64,000 bases of DNA from NCBI RefSeq assembly GCF_004000255.1, contig NZ_RCIQ01000001.1, positions 62,001-126,000 of the forward strand, read 5' to 3'. Below the pieces are notes generated by a model, which was given only the letters and a program-made list of their open reading frames with translations, ran no database searches and had not been told where the DNA came from. This DNA comes from Nioella ostreopsis (GTDB lineage: Bacteria; Pseudomonadota; Alphaproteobacteria; Rhodobacterales; Rhodobacteraceae). The translations under genes were made by a program, and so were the position numbers. Of this stretch, positions 32,571 through 42,283 are shown in pieces. Each line of letters begins with the position of its first letter. Positions within the stretch are counted from its first letter, which is position 1.

Positions 32571-33584
32571 ATGACGCTCTATTACCGCCCGATTGCCCAG
32601 ACCGATCCGGCTCGCCCCGCTGCTGCCTTGCCGCTTGCAGGAACATGGGCGTGGTTCACCCATGTGGAGGAATTGGCAAGGGGCCGCGCGCCGCGTGTGA
32701 TCCCGGCCGATGCAGTGCCATCGGAAGAGCTTGCCTGCCTGACCACTCCACGCACGCCAATTGCTGGCCTGACATTGGACTTGCCCCGCATCATGGGCAT
32801 CCTCAACCTGACGCCCGACAGCTTTTCCGACGGCGGGGAATTCAACAACCCCGAGGCCGCCATGGCGCAGGTGCGCCGGATGTTGGAGGAGGGTGCCCAT
32901 ATCCTCGATCTCGGCGGCGAAAGCACCCGCCCCGGTGCGCAGGAGGTTCCCGTTGAAGAGGAAATCGCGCGCACCGCGCCCGTCATTGCCGCGGTCCGGG
33001 CGGCGGGCATCGACACACCGATTTCCATCGACACCCGCAAGGCCCCGGTGGCGCGGGCCGCTTTGGCCGCAGGGGCGCAGCTGATCAACGATGTTTCGGC
33101 CTTCAGTTTCGACCTCGACATGCAGGGGCTAGCGGCGGATACCGGCGCGCCCGTCTGCCTGATGCACGCGCAGGGCCTGCCCGACACCATGCAGGACAAC
33201 CCGAATTACTCCGACGCTCTGCTCGACGTTTATGACAGCCTTGAAACATCCGTCGCCGCGGCTGAGGCCGCCGGTATCCCGCGTGAAAAGATCCTCGTCG
33301 ATCCCGGCATCGGCTTCGGCAAGCGCGATCCGCACAACCTGGCGCTGATTGGGCGCATATCGCTCTTCCACGCGCTTGGCTGCCCGATCCTGCTTGGCGT
33401 GTCGCGCAAAGCCTCGATCGGTCGGATCGGTAATATCCCCGATCCTCACGACAGGGGCCCGGCATCGGCAGCAATCGGCCTATGGGCGCTTGGGCAGGGG
33501 GTCCAGATGCTGAGGGTTCATGATACACAGGTGCACAGGCAGATGATCGCGCTGTGGCGCGCGGCAGCAGAGGGAAAGGCATGA
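32571..33584 (+). CDS. folP: Dihydropteroate synthase
   Basis: The 337-residue TIM-barrel enzyme has [68 protein letters not shown]-type [13 protein letters not shown] and [13 protein letters not shown], the full set of pterin and pABA loops. About 85 N-terminal residues precede the first motif, longer than Escherichia coli FolP. ATG 32571 has a GAGGA site upstream; the in-frame ATG at 32535 is an alternative. It overlaps glmM by four bases, a folP-glmM pairing that is common in proteobacteria. Confidence 0.96.
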   Translation: MTLYYRPIAQTDPARPAAALPLAGTWAWFTHVEELARGRAPRVIPADAVPSEELACLTTPRTPIAGLTLDLPRIMGILNLTPDSFSDGGEFNNPEAAMAQVRRMLEEGAHILDLGGESTRPGAQEVPVEEEIARTAPVIAAVRAAGIDTPISIDTRKAPVARAALAAGAQLINDVSAFSFDLDMQGLAADTGAPVCLMHAQGLPDTMQDNPNYSDALLDVYDSLETSVAAAEAAGIPREKILVDPGIGFGKRDPHNLALIGRISLFHALGCPILLGVSRKASIGRIGNIPDPHDRGPASAAIGLWALGQGVQMLRVHDTQVHRQMIALWRAAAEGKA

Positions 33585-34924
33585 CTCGCAAACTCTTCGG
33601 CACCGACGGCGTCAGAGGCCGCGCCAACAGCTATCCGATGACGGCGGAACTGGCGCTGAAACTTGGGGCGGCGGCGGGCCGCTATTTCCGGCGTGATCAA
33701 AGCCCCGGCCACCGGGTGGTGATCGGCAAGGACACGCGGCTGTCGGGTTACATGATCGAGAACGCGCTGACGGCGGGGCTGACCTCGACCGGTATGAACG
33801 TGCTGCTGCTTGGCCCGGTGCCGACGCCTGCTGTGGGGCTTTTGACGACTTCCATGCGCGCAGACCTCGGCGTGATGATTTCCGCCAGCCACAATCCGGC
33901 CACCGACAATGGCATCAAGTTCTTCGGTCCGGATGGCTTCAAGCTGTCGGACGAGGCCGAGAAGGAAATCGAAGCGCTGGTCTTTTCCGAGATCCAGCCC
34001 GCGCAGGCCGAAAACATCGGCCGCGCCAAGCGCATCGACGATGGCCGCGCGCGCTATGTGGAACGGGTGAAAGGCACGTTTCCTCATGGATTCAGCCTCG
34101 ACGGGCTACGCGTGGTGATCGACTGCGCCAACGGCGCCGCCTATCGCGCCGCGCCTGAGGTTTTGTGGGAACTGGGCGCGGAGGTGATCCCGCTTGGCGT
34201 CGTCCCCAATGGCTTCAACATCAATGATGGCGTGGGCTCGACCAAACCCGCCGCCGCGCAGGCGCTGATCCGCGAAACACGGGCCGATGTGGGCATCTGC
34301 CTTGATGGCGACGCCGACCGGGTGGTGATCATTGATGAGACCGGAGAGGTGGCGGACGGCGATCAGATCATGGCGCTGTTCGCGAACAGATGGGCGGAAG
34401 AGGGCCGCCTGAAAGGCCACACGCTGGCCGCGACGGTGATGTCGAACCTCGGGCTCGAACGCTACCTGGCCGAGCGCGCGATCAACCTGCACCGGACCCC
34501 CGTGGGCGACCGCTACGTGGTCGAGGCGATGCGGCAATACGGGCTGAACCTCGGCGGCGAGCAGTCGGGCCATATCGTGATGACCGACTATGCCACAACC
34601 GGCGACGGTCTGATCGCGGGGCTGCAGTTCCTGGCTGAGATGACCCGCACCGGCAAACGCGCAAGTGAGCTGGCCCGCAGCTTCGAGCGGGTGCCGCAGC
34701 TGCTCAAGAACGTGCGTTTCGCGGCAGGCCAGACGCCGCTGGAGTCTGCAGGTGTGCAGCAGGCGATTGCAGAGGCAGAGGCGCGGCTGGAGGGCTTTGG
34801 CCGTCTGCTGATCCGCAAATCGGGCACCGAGCCGCTGATCCGCGTCATGGCGGAATGCGAGGATGAGGGCCTGTTGCGCAATGTCGTGGGCGAGGTTGTC
34901 GCAGCAGTTGAGGCCGTCGTCTGA
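33581..34924 (+). CDS. glmM: Phosphoglucosamine mutase
   Basis: The 447-residue protein starts [18 protein letters not shown]. It has the phosphoserine loop [13 protein letters not shown], the metal loop [13 protein letters not shown], the sugar loop [10 protein letters not shown] and the C-terminal phosphate loop [13 protein letters not shown]. It interconverts glucosamine-6-P and glucosamine-1-P for UDP-GlcNAc and peptidoglycan synthesis. The start overlaps folP (ATGA). It is convergent, with a three-base gap, with the orphan secretin gene. Confidence 0.97.
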   Translation: MTRKLFGTDGVRGRANSYPMTAELALKLGAAAGRYFRRDQSPGHRVVIGKDTRLSGYMIENALTAGLTSTGMNVLLLGPVPTPAVGLLTTSMRADLGVMISASHNPATDNGIKFFGPDGFKLSDEAEKEIEALVFSEIQPAQAENIGRAKRIDDGRARYVERVKGTFPHGFSLDGLRVVIDCANGAAYRAAPEVLWELGAEVIPLGVVPNGFNINDGVGSTKPAAAQALIRETRADVGICLDGDADRVVIIDETGEVADGDQIMALFANRWAEEGRLKGHTLAATVMSNLGLERYLAERAINLHRTPVGDRYVVEAMRQYGLNLGGEQSGHIVMTDYATTGDGLIAGLQFLAEMTRTGKRASELARSFERVPQLLKNVRFAAGQTPLESAGVQQAIAEAEARLEGFGRLLIRKSGTEPLIRVMAECEDEGLLRNVVGEVVAAVEAVV

Positions 34925-34927
34925 CCG

Positions 34928-35548
34928 TCAGTCGGGTTGCACCAATCGGGCGGTGACGAAGATCACCAATTCGCGGTGCCGGTCGGTCGCGGCGCTGGAC
35001 CGGAAGGCGTGACCGACGACCGGAAGGTCGCCGAAGAACGGCAGCGACGCATTCCGCTCCGTGGAATGGTCCGGTGTATCGTGCATCAGCCCGCCGATGA
35101 CTATGGTCTCACCGTCCCGCACTGCAACCTGCGTCTGGACCCTGCGCACCAGCAAACCCGGATCACCCGTGGCATAGACATTTCCGGAAAACTCGAGATC
35201 CGTATCGCCGATATGAGGAGCACCCGCCGCGGTTGCATCAAAGGTAATCAACGGGCGGGAGATATTCTTGATCTCGGCCCGAACGTTCACGTGAACGGAT
35301 CCGTCCTGAGTATTCAGTTGCGGGGTCATGATAAGCTTCAGGCTGGTCCGCCCGGTGGTGGCCAGCTCAGCCTCCCTCAGAACCCGGGGTGCGCCGCGGA
35401 AAAGCGTGTTCAGGTGCCGCAGGTTGGGAATCTGCAACAGCTCGATCCGTTCTTCTTCCTCAAGCAGGTTGAGAAAAGCGGCTGACGGCTTCGCAAGACC
35501 CGAAACAGCCCCGACAGCCAGCCCGGCAGTGAATAGACGACGGTCCAT
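34928..35548 (-). CDS. Short secretin-domain protein (orphan)
   Basis: The 206-residue protein has a signal peptide (DRRLFTAGLAVGAVSGLAKPSAA). It then shows only the C-terminal secretin homology region: SLKLIMTPQLNTQDGSVHVNVRAEI, VQTQVAVRDGETIVIGGLM and SLPFFGDLPVVGHAFRSSA with ELVIFVTARLVQ. Normal type II, III or IV pilus secretins have N0-N3 domains and 400-700 residues; these are absent. No other secretion gene is nearby. It may be an outer-membrane beta-barrel fragment with another use, or the remains of a larger gene. ATG 35548 starts the signal peptide; upstream in-frame sequence is not coding-like. Confidence 0.8.
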   Translation of the reverse strand: MDRRLFTAGLAVGAVSGLAKPSAAFLNLLEEEERIELLQIPNLRHLNTLFRGAPRVLREAELATTGRTSLKLIMTPQLNTQDGSVHVNVRAEIKNISRPLITFDATAAGAPHIGDTDLEFSGNVYATGDPGLLVRRVQTQVAVRDGETIVIGGLMHDTPDHSTERNASLPFFGDLPVVGHAFRSSAATDRHRELVIFVTARLVQPD

Positions 35549-35619
35549 GACACGTCCTACCTTTGCGCTAAAGAAACCATTATAGCACGAGTAAGGGGTT
35601 TCAAGCGACTCCGCTTGGG

Positions 35620-36525
35620 TCAGACGCCGAACAGCCGCCGCAGCGCGCCCCACTGGCTCAGGAACACCCCGGCGAGGATCAGTGCCAGCGCCCACAGCAG
35701 TGAGGGCTGCAGCGGCTCGGACAGGACCAGCGCGCCAAGCACGACAGAACAGACCGGCACGACGTAGTTGGTCAGGCTCATGAAGGTGGGGCCCGCGCTG
35801 CGGATCACCACGACCCGCAGGATATTGGCCGCCGCCGTCGGCACCAGCCCCAGAAGCGCCAGAACCGCCAGCGTCTGCCCGTCCACGGCGGGCGGCGGGC
35901 CTTCCACCATCAGCGCGGCGGGGATCACCATCGCCGCGCCGATGATCAGCAGAACGGTCGCGAGACCGATCGGATCGACCGCAGGCAGGCGGCGCATCCA
36001 GACGGAACTAAGCGCATAGCAGCCCGCTGTCCCAAGGCAGGCGAGCCGCCCATAGGGTTCCAGCGCCGCGCCGGTTGAGGAAAAGGCCTGCCCGCCGATC
36101 AGCACCACGACGCCCGCGAAGCCGATGACAAAGCCCGCCGTCCGACGCAGCGTCATCCGCTCGCCCGGCACGAGGAAATGCGCCAGCGGCAGCACCATCA
36201 GCGCCACCGCGGCCATCGACACGCCCGCGAAGCCCGAAGTCGTGTATTGCTGGCCCCAGCTCAGCAGCATGAAAGGCACGGCGGAACTGAGCGCCCCGAT
36301 CACCACCATCGCGGGCCAGTCGCGCGCCTCGTCAAGGAAGAGCCGCCCGCCGCGCGCGAGCCACACCACCGTCATCAGCGCGGCGGCAAAACCGATCCGC
36401 GCGGCAGCGAGCCAGAAGGGCGTGATGCCGCGCAGGGCGATCTCGATCACCATGAAGGTCGCGCCCCAGGTCAACCCGAGGGCGAGGATCATGAGCCAGC
36501 TTGCGCGGGTTATGTTGGGGGTCAT
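35620..36525 (-). CDS. DMT-superfamily (EamA) transporter
   Basis: The 301-residue protein is a ten-helix EamA transporter. Each half has a recognisable duplication signature: GLTWGATFMVIEIALRGITPFWLAAARIGFAA in the first and VPVCSVVLGALVLSEPLQPSLLWALALILAGVFLSQ in the second. The family exports or imports metabolites such as amino acids or purines across the inner membrane. There is no operon partner close enough to hint at the substrate; the next gene leftward is the orphan secretin, 71 bases away on the same strand. Confidence 0.93.
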   Translation of the reverse strand: MTPNITRASWLMILALGLTWGATFMVIEIALRGITPFWLAAARIGFAAALMTVVWLARGGRLFLDEARDWPAMVVIGALSSAVPFMLLSWGQQYTTSGFAGVSMAAVALMVLPLAHFLVPGERMTLRRTAGFVIGFAGVVVLIGGQAFSSTGAALEPYGRLACLGTAGCYALSSVWMRRLPAVDPIGLATVLLIIGAAMVIPAALMVEGPPPAVDGQTLAVLALLGLVPTAAANILRVVVIRSAGPTFMSLTNYVVPVCSVVLGALVLSEPLQPSLLWALALILAGVFLSQWGALRRLFGV

Positions 36526-36616
36526 ATCAGGGGGCTCCTTCCCCGCGCACCTGACAGAGCGGCGCAGGGAAGGTCAATAGCCGACGCTTCGCTCTGCGTC
36601 GAAGCGCGTCTTGCGG

Positions 36617-38851
36617 TCAGACGAAATCAACGAACCTGTTGAACGGCATCTCGCGCAGCCGCTGGCCGGTGGCGGCGAAGATCGCGTTGGCCAGCGCCGG
36701 GGCGGCGGGGGGAACGGGGGGTTCCCCGATCCCGCGCACGGGGCCGCCAAGCTCCACGCCGCGCACGGCGATCCGTGGCGCCTGCCAGATGCGCATGCCG
36801 TCGTGGCTGTCGAAATTCGACTGTTCCGCCATGCCATCCGCAAAGGTGATCTCGCAATTGATCGCGTGGCCAAGGCCCCAGATCACCCCGCCCTGCACCT
36901 GGTTCTCGAAGGCAACGGGATCGACCACCGTGCCCACCTCCGCCGCGACCCAGACATCGCGGATGCGGATGCCCTGCGGGGTGGTCTCCACCTCGATCAC
37001 CTCCGCCACGGGCACGCCGAAGCTTTCGACCATGGCCACGCCAAGGCCCCGGTTTTCGCCCGGGGACCGGCCCCAGCCCGACATCTCGGCCACGGCCTCC
37101 AGCACCGCCACCGCGCGCGGGTCATTGGCCAGCCGCAGCCGTTCGGCCAGCGGATCGGCCCCCGCCGCGTGGATCAGCTCGTCTAGGAAACTCTCGCCAA
37201 AGAACCCGCTCGAAGACGCCCCGACGGATCGCCAGGACGAGGTCGGCGCCAGTTCCGGCACCGCGTAGGCGCGCACCCGGTAGGACGGGATCGCGTAAGG
37301 CGCGTTCCACACGCCCGCCGGGATCTGGCTGTCGGGGCCGGGCACATTTTGCCCGATCCGGCCCATCTGGCTGCGCGAGGAGGATACCGCCGCAATCTGG
37401 ATATCGGCGGCCTCGACCCGGCCATTCGCCACCGCACCGTGCCCGCGCGCCATGCCGATCTGACGGGGGAAATCCTGGGCGAAATCCTCTTCCCGCTGCA
37501 GGGTCAGCTTGACCGGAACGCCCGGCATCTGCATCGCGATCTCGGCGGCCAGCGTCACGTGCTGGAATTCCAGCCTATGGCCGAAACTGCCGCCCGAGAA
37601 CTGGTTGTGGAAGGTGACCTGTTCCGCCTCGTGCCCGGTCACGCCCGCCACCTGCTGTTGCAGGAAACGCGGCATTTGGTGCCCGGTCCAGACCTCGACG
37701 CCTGCCTCCGTCACCCGCACGATGGCATTGAGCGGTTCCAGCGGCTGGTGCGCCACGTAGGGCGCACGGTATTCGGCCTCGATCACGTCGCCGCTTAGCG
37801 CCGCTTCCACGTCGCCCTCGGCCCGCCATTCGCGGTCAAGCCGCGCGTCGGTGAAGCTGGCGGCGACCTCGGCCCAATGGTCGGCCTGCTCGGCGGGGTA
37901 GGGGGCAGGGCCCCAAGTGCACTCCACCGCGTTCACGGCCTGGAAGGCGCGCCAGGTGTTGTCGGCGACAACGGCCACACCGTTCGTGACCTCGACCACC
38001 TCCGACACCCCGCGCATGGCGCGTGCGGCGCTGGCGTCATAGCTGGACAAGACGCCCCGGCGCGGGTTCACCCGCGCGGCGGCATGGACCATGCCGGGCA
38101 CCGAAACATCAATTCCGTAGACCTGCTGCCCGGTCGATTTTGCGACGATATCCAGCCGCTCGGTTTCCTGCCCGATCAGCCGCCATTCGGAACGAGGGGT
38201 CAGGGGCGCGTCCTCGACAGGGTCAATCGTGGCAGCTTGCGCGGAAAGCTCCGTATAGGGAATGCGGATGCCATCGGGCAGCACCACCGCGCCACTTTCG
38301 CAGCGCAGTTGGTCCGAAGGGATCGAGGTTCGGATCTCGCCCGCCCGGCGCAGGGTTTCGCGTGCCATCGCGCCCGCCAGCCGCAGCTTGTCGAAACTGT
38401 CTGGTGTCGAGGTAGAGCCGCCTGTGACCTGCATCCCCAACACCTTCATGACGGCCCCCATGGCGGTGCGGGTCGTGCGCGCGGCAAAGCCCTGGTCGCT
38501 GGACAGGAAAGGCGCGCCCTCCTCGCCCATGGCCCTGTTCCAATAGGCGGGCGACGGGTCGCCGAAGCTGATATCGAACTGGCCGGGGTCCAGCCGCATT
38601 TCCTCGGCCAGCAGCATCGCCTGCATATGCGCCACACCTTGCCCCACATCCGCGTGGGGGGTGATCAGGGTGATCCGCTCGGGCCCGATCAGCACCCAGG
38701 GGTTGAAGGTCACCTCCCCCTCTGCCAGCCCCGCCTCCAGCGGGTTCTCATGCGGGCGGCGCACGGTGTAGACCCCGAATGCCACACCGCCGGCCAGCAC
38801 GGCGGAGCCAATGAGGAAACTGCGGCGGGCGATTTTTCCAACACGCGACAT
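36617..38851 (-). CDS. Xanthine dehydrogenase-family molybdopterin-binding subunit (IorB/aldehyde-oxidase type)
   Basis: The 744-residue large subunit carries a Tat-type signal (KIARRSFLIGSAVLAGGVAFG). The core regions include HADVGQGVAHMQAMLLAEEM, HQPLEPLNAIVR, GHQMPRFLQQQVAG, NQFSGGSFGHRLEFQHV and GGVIWGLGHAIN. The C-terminal region has GIGEPPVPPAAPALANAIFAATG with the active-site Glu. Size, Tat signal and the separate small 2Fe-2S subunit fit the isoquinoline 1-oxidoreductase/aldehyde dehydrogenase branch that works at the periplasmic side. The natural substrate is not predictable. Its partner gene ends three bases upstream. No Mo-cofactor chaperone (XdhC) is present in the window. Confidence 0.92.
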   Translation of the reverse strand: MSRVGKIARRSFLIGSAVLAGGVAFGVYTVRRPHENPLEAGLAEGEVTFNPWVLIGPERITLITPHADVGQGVAHMQAMLLAEEMRLDPGQFDISFGDPSPAYWNRAMGEEGAPFLSSDQGFAARTTRTAMGAVMKVLGMQVTGGSTSTPDSFDKLRLAGAMARETLRRAGEIRTSIPSDQLRCESGAVVLPDGIRIPYTELSAQAATIDPVEDAPLTPRSEWRLIGQETERLDIVAKSTGQQVYGIDVSVPGMVHAAARVNPRRGVLSSYDASAARAMRGVSEVVEVTNGVAVVADNTWRAFQAVNAVECTWGPAPYPAEQADHWAEVAASFTDARLDREWRAEGDVEAALSGDVIEAEYRAPYVAHQPLEPLNAIVRVTEAGVEVWTGHQMPRFLQQQVAGVTGHEAEQVTFHNQFSGGSFGHRLEFQHVTLAAEIAMQMPGVPVKLTLQREEDFAQDFPRQIGMARGHGAVANGRVEAADIQIAAVSSSRSQMGRIGQNVPGPDSQIPAGVWNAPYAIPSYRVRAYAVPELAPTSSWRSVGASSSGFFGESFLDELIHAAGADPLAERLRLANDPRAVAVLEAVAEMSGWGRSPGENRGLGVAMVESFGVPVAEVIEVETTPQGIRIRDVWVAAEVGTVVDPVAFENQVQGGVIWGLGHAINCEITFADGMAEQSNFDSHDGMRIWQAPRIAVRGVELGGPVRGIGEPPVPPAAPALANAIFAATGQRLREMPFNRFVDFV

Positions 38852-38854
38852 GGC

Positions 38855-39316
38855 TCAGCCCTCCCGCAGACGCGCGGCGGCGTCGTGAATGGCGGCGCGG
38901 ATGCGCGGGTAGGTGCCGCAGCGGCAGAGGTTACCGCCCATGAAATCGTCGATATCCGCATCCGTGGGGTCCGGCACGGTAGCCAGCAGATCGGCGGCCT
39001 GCATCATCTGCCCCGCCTGGCAATAGCCGCATTGCGCCACCTGATGGGCGATCCAGGCCTCCTGCACCGCGTGCAGGGTTTCGCCTTCTGCGAGGCCCTC
39101 CAGGGTCGTGATTGCGGCGCCCTCCAGACTGTCGGCAGGCAATTGGCAGGACCGCATGGCGATGCCATCCACATGCACCGTGCAGGCCCCGCATTGGGCG
39201 ATGCCGCAGCCATATTTGACGCTGGTGATCCCCAGCTCATCCCGGAGAACCCAGAGAAGCGGCATGTCGCCTTCCACATCCACCTCGCGGGGGACACCGT
39301 TTACCGTAAACCGCAT
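38855..39316 (-). CDS. 2Fe-2S subunit of molybdenum hydroxylase (IorA type)
   Basis: The 153-residue protein has an N-terminal plant-type ferredoxin domain ([17 protein letters not shown]...RSC, cluster 1). The C-terminal four-helix domain has [12 protein letters not shown] and [13 protein letters not shown] (cluster 2). It passes electrons from the Mo-pterin subunit encoded downstream. ATG 39316 is preferred because GAGG lies five to six bases upstream; an ATG at 39322 is too close to it. The small subunit is written first in the operon, as in iorAB. Confidence 0.95.
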   Translation of the reverse strand: MRFTVNGVPREVDVEGDMPLLWVLRDELGITSVKYGCGIAQCGACTVHVDGIAMRSCQLPADSLEGAAITTLEGLAEGETLHAVQEAWIAHQVAQCGYCQAGQMMQAADLLATVPDPTDADIDDFMGGNLCRCGTYPRIRAAIHDAAARLREG

Positions 39317-39502
39317 AGCCATCCTCGTCTGTGCTTTGGGGCTTTCAGGATAGGTAGGAACGCGACCGCCGCATGTCACTTGCAGATCGCGCCATTTCTC
39401 TCGCTTTCCGTGCCGTCACTCTTTCGCACAGCACCTGTTCAGGTGCTGCGCTTGATCGCGCGCGGCGCGAGGGTAGGGTGTGATGAAAGAAGGAGAGCAC
39501 CC

Positions 39503-40447
39503 ATGGGCCTGATGATCGACGGGATCTACCACGCCGAGGACCCCGGCCCTCATACGTCCGAGGACGGCAGGTTCCAGCGGCAGAAGGCGACGATCCGGCA
39601 CTGGATCACTGAAGGTGGCCCCTTTACCCCCGATCCGGGGCGCTATCACCTCTATGCCGCGTGGAACTGCCCCTGGGCGCATCGGGCGCTGCTGATCCGT
39701 GCTTTGAAAGGTCTGCAAGACCAGATCACGGTGGCCTATGCCCGACCGCGTCGAACGCCCGATGGCTGGGTCTATGATGCGGAGGGGGAATACGCCGACC
39801 CCGAGCTCGGCGTCAGTGCATTGCATCAGGTCTATGCCGGCGCGTCGCAGCCCTTCACGGGCCGTATCACCGTTCCGCTTCTGTGGGACCGCGAGACGCG
39901 CCAGCCGGTGTCGAATGAAAGCGCCGATATCGTGCGCATGCTGAATGACGCCTTCCCCGGCCCCGATTTCGCGCCGGAACCCTTGCGCGACGGGATCGAG
40001 GCATGGAACGCCCGCATCTATCGCGACGTGAACAACGGCGTCTATCGCGCCGGGTTCGCCAGAACGCAGGCCGCCTATGACGAAGCGGTGGCGCAGGTCT
40101 TCGCCACGCTCGATGAGATCGAGGCGCATCTGTCGGAAAATCGCTACCTGATGGGCGAGAGCTTCACCGAGGCCGACATCCGCCTTTTCCCCACGCTCGC
40201 CCGCTTTGACGTGGCCTATCACTATGCCTTCAAGTGCAACATCCGGCGGCTGATGGACTACCCCAATCTCTGGGCCTATGCGCGTGAGATCCATGCCATG
40301 CCGGGCGTGGCTGTGACCGTCCGGTTCGACATCTACAAACAGGGCTATTTCTCACCCTCAGAACTGCGCAACCCGCTTGGCATCGTGCCAGCGGGGCCGA
40401 TCGTCGACTGGTCAGCGCCGCATGGGCGCGGTCAAAGCCCCGCCTGA
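39503..40447 (+). CDS. Glutathionyl-hydroquinone reductase (glutathione S-transferase family)
   Basis: The 314-residue protein has YHLYAAWNCPWAHRALLIRALKGLQD, with the catalytic Cys in the NCPWAHR motif of the Xi-class/EcfG-like (YqjG/PcpF) glutathionyl-hydroquinone reductases. It continues with TVPLLWDRETRQPVSNESADIVRMLN and the C-terminal all-helical domain LFPTLARFDVAYHYAFKCNIRRL. It removes glutathione from glutathionylated quinones in the cytosol. An AGGAGAG site precedes ATG 39503. The in-frame sequence upstream (to 37877) is antisense to the Mo-subunit gene and not coding. The gene is convergent with, and overlaps by 16 bases, the ThDP enzyme gene. Confidence 0.95.
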   Translation: MGLMIDGIYHAEDPGPHTSEDGRFQRQKATIRHWITEGGPFTPDPGRYHLYAAWNCPWAHRALLIRALKGLQDQITVAYARPRRTPDGWVYDAEGEYADPELGVSALHQVYAGASQPFTGRITVPLLWDRETRQPVSNESADIVRMLNDAFPGPDFAPEPLRDGIEAWNARIYRDVNNGVYRAGFARTQAAYDEAVAQVFATLDEIEAHLSENRYLMGESFTEADIRLFPTLARFDVAYHYAFKCNIRRLMDYPNLWAYAREIHAMPGVAVTVRFDIYKQGYFSPSELRNPLGIVPAGPIVDWSAPHGRGQSPA

Positions 40448-42051
40448 AACGCCGCGCGCAGATTGTCGGTGTAGTAGATCATCGTAGGGCGGTCATTCGC
40501 GGCGGCTTTCGTCAACAGCTCGGGCAATTCGGCGGGATCCGCCACATGCGCCACGGCCCATCCGCTGGCCTCGGCCTGTGCCTTCAGGTCGGGGGTGTAA
40601 AGATCCACGCCAACGGTGCCCATCTGCTTGGCGATCATGTAATTCTTGATCTCACCATAGCCCGAATTGTCGTAGAGCATCACGATCACCGGGGCCTCTG
40701 CCTCCACCGCGCTGGCCATTTCGGGCGAGGAGAACTGGAACCCGCCATCGCCCGACAGCACCACAACCGGCCCGCCACTGGCCAGCCGCGCGCCGATCCC
40801 TGCGGGCAGGCCATAGCCAAGCGTCCCGAACCCGGTGGTGGAGCTGTGGTAATGCCCCGGCTTGGCGCTGGCAAACCCCAGATTGCCCGCATAGACCGCC
40901 TGGCTGCTGTCGCCCATAAAGACCACATCGGGCAGCGTATCGCGGATCAGGTCGAGCATCGCCAGATCGCCACGCATTGCGTCGTCCAGAACCATGCGCC
41001 CGGCTGACGCCGCCATTGCCCGCGCTGCGCCGTCCTTGTGCTGGTCTGGCGTGGCAAGCTTCAGCAAAGCGGCGGCGGTGGTGGCGGCATCGGCCACGAT
41101 CCCGATCTCGGGGGCCGCGCTGCGGGCCATCTGCACCGGGTCCACATCGACGCGGATCATGCGGCCTGTGATGCGGAACCCGTTATCCTCATACATGTCG
41201 TAATCCGTGCGCCCAATCTCGGTGCCAAGCGCCAGCACCACGTCGGCATTGGCCACCAGCGCCCGCGTTTCGGGCTGCGAGGCGGTCAGCGACACGCCAA
41301 GCGGATGCTCGGGCGGCAGCAGGCCCCGCGCATTTGCGGTCATCACCACGGGCGCGTCCAGTGCCTCGGCCAGGGCGCGTAGCGCCACCGCATTCCGCGC
41401 GCCGCCGCCAGCGAGGATCACCGGCGCTTCGGCCCCGTTCAGCAGCTCCGCCGCCTCGGCCAGCGCGCTTGCATCGGGGGCCGCCCGCGTGATCCGCATG
41501 GGCGCTTTGGGCAGCGGCAGGTGATCGGCGGGCGCAGTCATGATGTTGATGGGAATTTCCAGATGCACGGGCCGGGGCCTGCCGCCCTCGAACACCGCGA
41601 AGGCCTGCGCCAGCGCCGGGGCCAGTTCCTCAACCGTGTGGATCGTCCGCGAAAACGCCGAGACGCCCGAGACCAGCGCCTGCTGGTTCGACAGTTCATG
41701 CAGCCAGCCCTCGCCCGATCCCATGCGGCCATGGGAATTCACCGCAGAGATCACCAGCATCGGGATGGAATCGCCATAGGCCTGCCCCATGGCTGTCGCG
41801 ATATTGGTCATGCCGGGGCCGGAAATGATGAAACAGACTCCGGGCCGCCCGCTGACCCGCGCATAGCCGTCGGCCATGAAGCCCGCCCCCTGTTCATGGC
41901 GCGGTGTCACGTGGCGAATGCCCGATCCGGGCAGGCCACGATAGAGCTCCACCGTATGCACACCGGGGATTCCAAAGACCGTATCCACCCCGTAAAGCGC
42001 CAGAAGGCGGGTCAGGTACATGCCTGCGGTCAATCCAGTCACGTCGGTCAT
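40432..42051 (-). CDS. ThDP-dependent decarboxylase, probably 2-ketoarginine (5-guanidino-2-oxopentanoate) decarboxylase-like
   Basis: The 539-residue protein has the acetolactate-synthase fold. The N-terminal Pyr domain has LALYGVDTVFGIPGVHTVELYRGL and PRHEQGAGFMADGYARVSGRPGV (catalytic Glu in HEQG). The PP domain has GDGGFQFSSPEMASAVEAEAPVIVMLYDNSGYGEIKNYM with the ThDP GDG...N motif. The HEQGAG variant and YGEIKNYM loop match proteins labelled AruI-like 5-guanidino-2-oxopentanoate decarboxylases, not housekeeping IlvB. GGGAG precedes ATG 42051. A divergent LysR gene (42284) is its likely regulator. A transaminase partner for the 2-oxo acid is not in the window. Confidence 0.78.
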   Translation of the reverse strand: MTDVTGLTAGMYLTRLLALYGVDTVFGIPGVHTVELYRGLPGSGIRHVTPRHEQGAGFMADGYARVSGRPGVCFIISGPGMTNIATAMGQAYGDSIPMLVISAVNSHGRMGSGEGWLHELSNQQALVSGVSAFSRTIHTVEELAPALAQAFAVFEGGRPRPVHLEIPINIMTAPADHLPLPKAPMRITRAAPDASALAEAAELLNGAEAPVILAGGGARNAVALRALAEALDAPVVMTANARGLLPPEHPLGVSLTASQPETRALVANADVVLALGTEIGRTDYDMYEDNGFRITGRMIRVDVDPVQMARSAAPEIGIVADAATTAAALLKLATPDQHKDGAARAMAASAGRMVLDDAMRGDLAMLDLIRDTLPDVVFMGDSSQAVYAGNLGFASAKPGHYHSSTTGFGTLGYGLPAGIGARLASGGPVVVLSGDGGFQFSSPEMASAVEAEAPVIVMLYDNSGYGEIKNYMIAKQMGTVGVDLYTPDLKAQAEASGWAVAHVADPAELPELLTKAAANDRPTMIYYTDNLRAAFQAGL

Positions 42052-42283
42052 CGCTTTGCTCCCTGTGTTCACCGGGCGACTGTTCCAGAGCGTGCGGTCT
42101 TGCACAAGAGCATCACGCCTCGCAGTCCGTGCTGCCGTTACATGCGCCCAAAAGAACCGAAACCCGCGCGGTCGGTAGGAGGGCCGGCGGAGAAGCGAAA
42201 AGTAGGAATCGACAATCCGGCCAGCTGCCGTCAGCTTTGTCGCGGGGGCATCCCCCGCGAAATTGAAGGACGGCGCGTACAGG

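Noticed and set aside
37877-39502. An N-terminal extension that would give the quinone reductase 856 residues
   Set aside because: The extension is antisense to the molybdenum-subunit genes, and the reductase family starts at the ATG at 39503 with a good ribosome-binding site.
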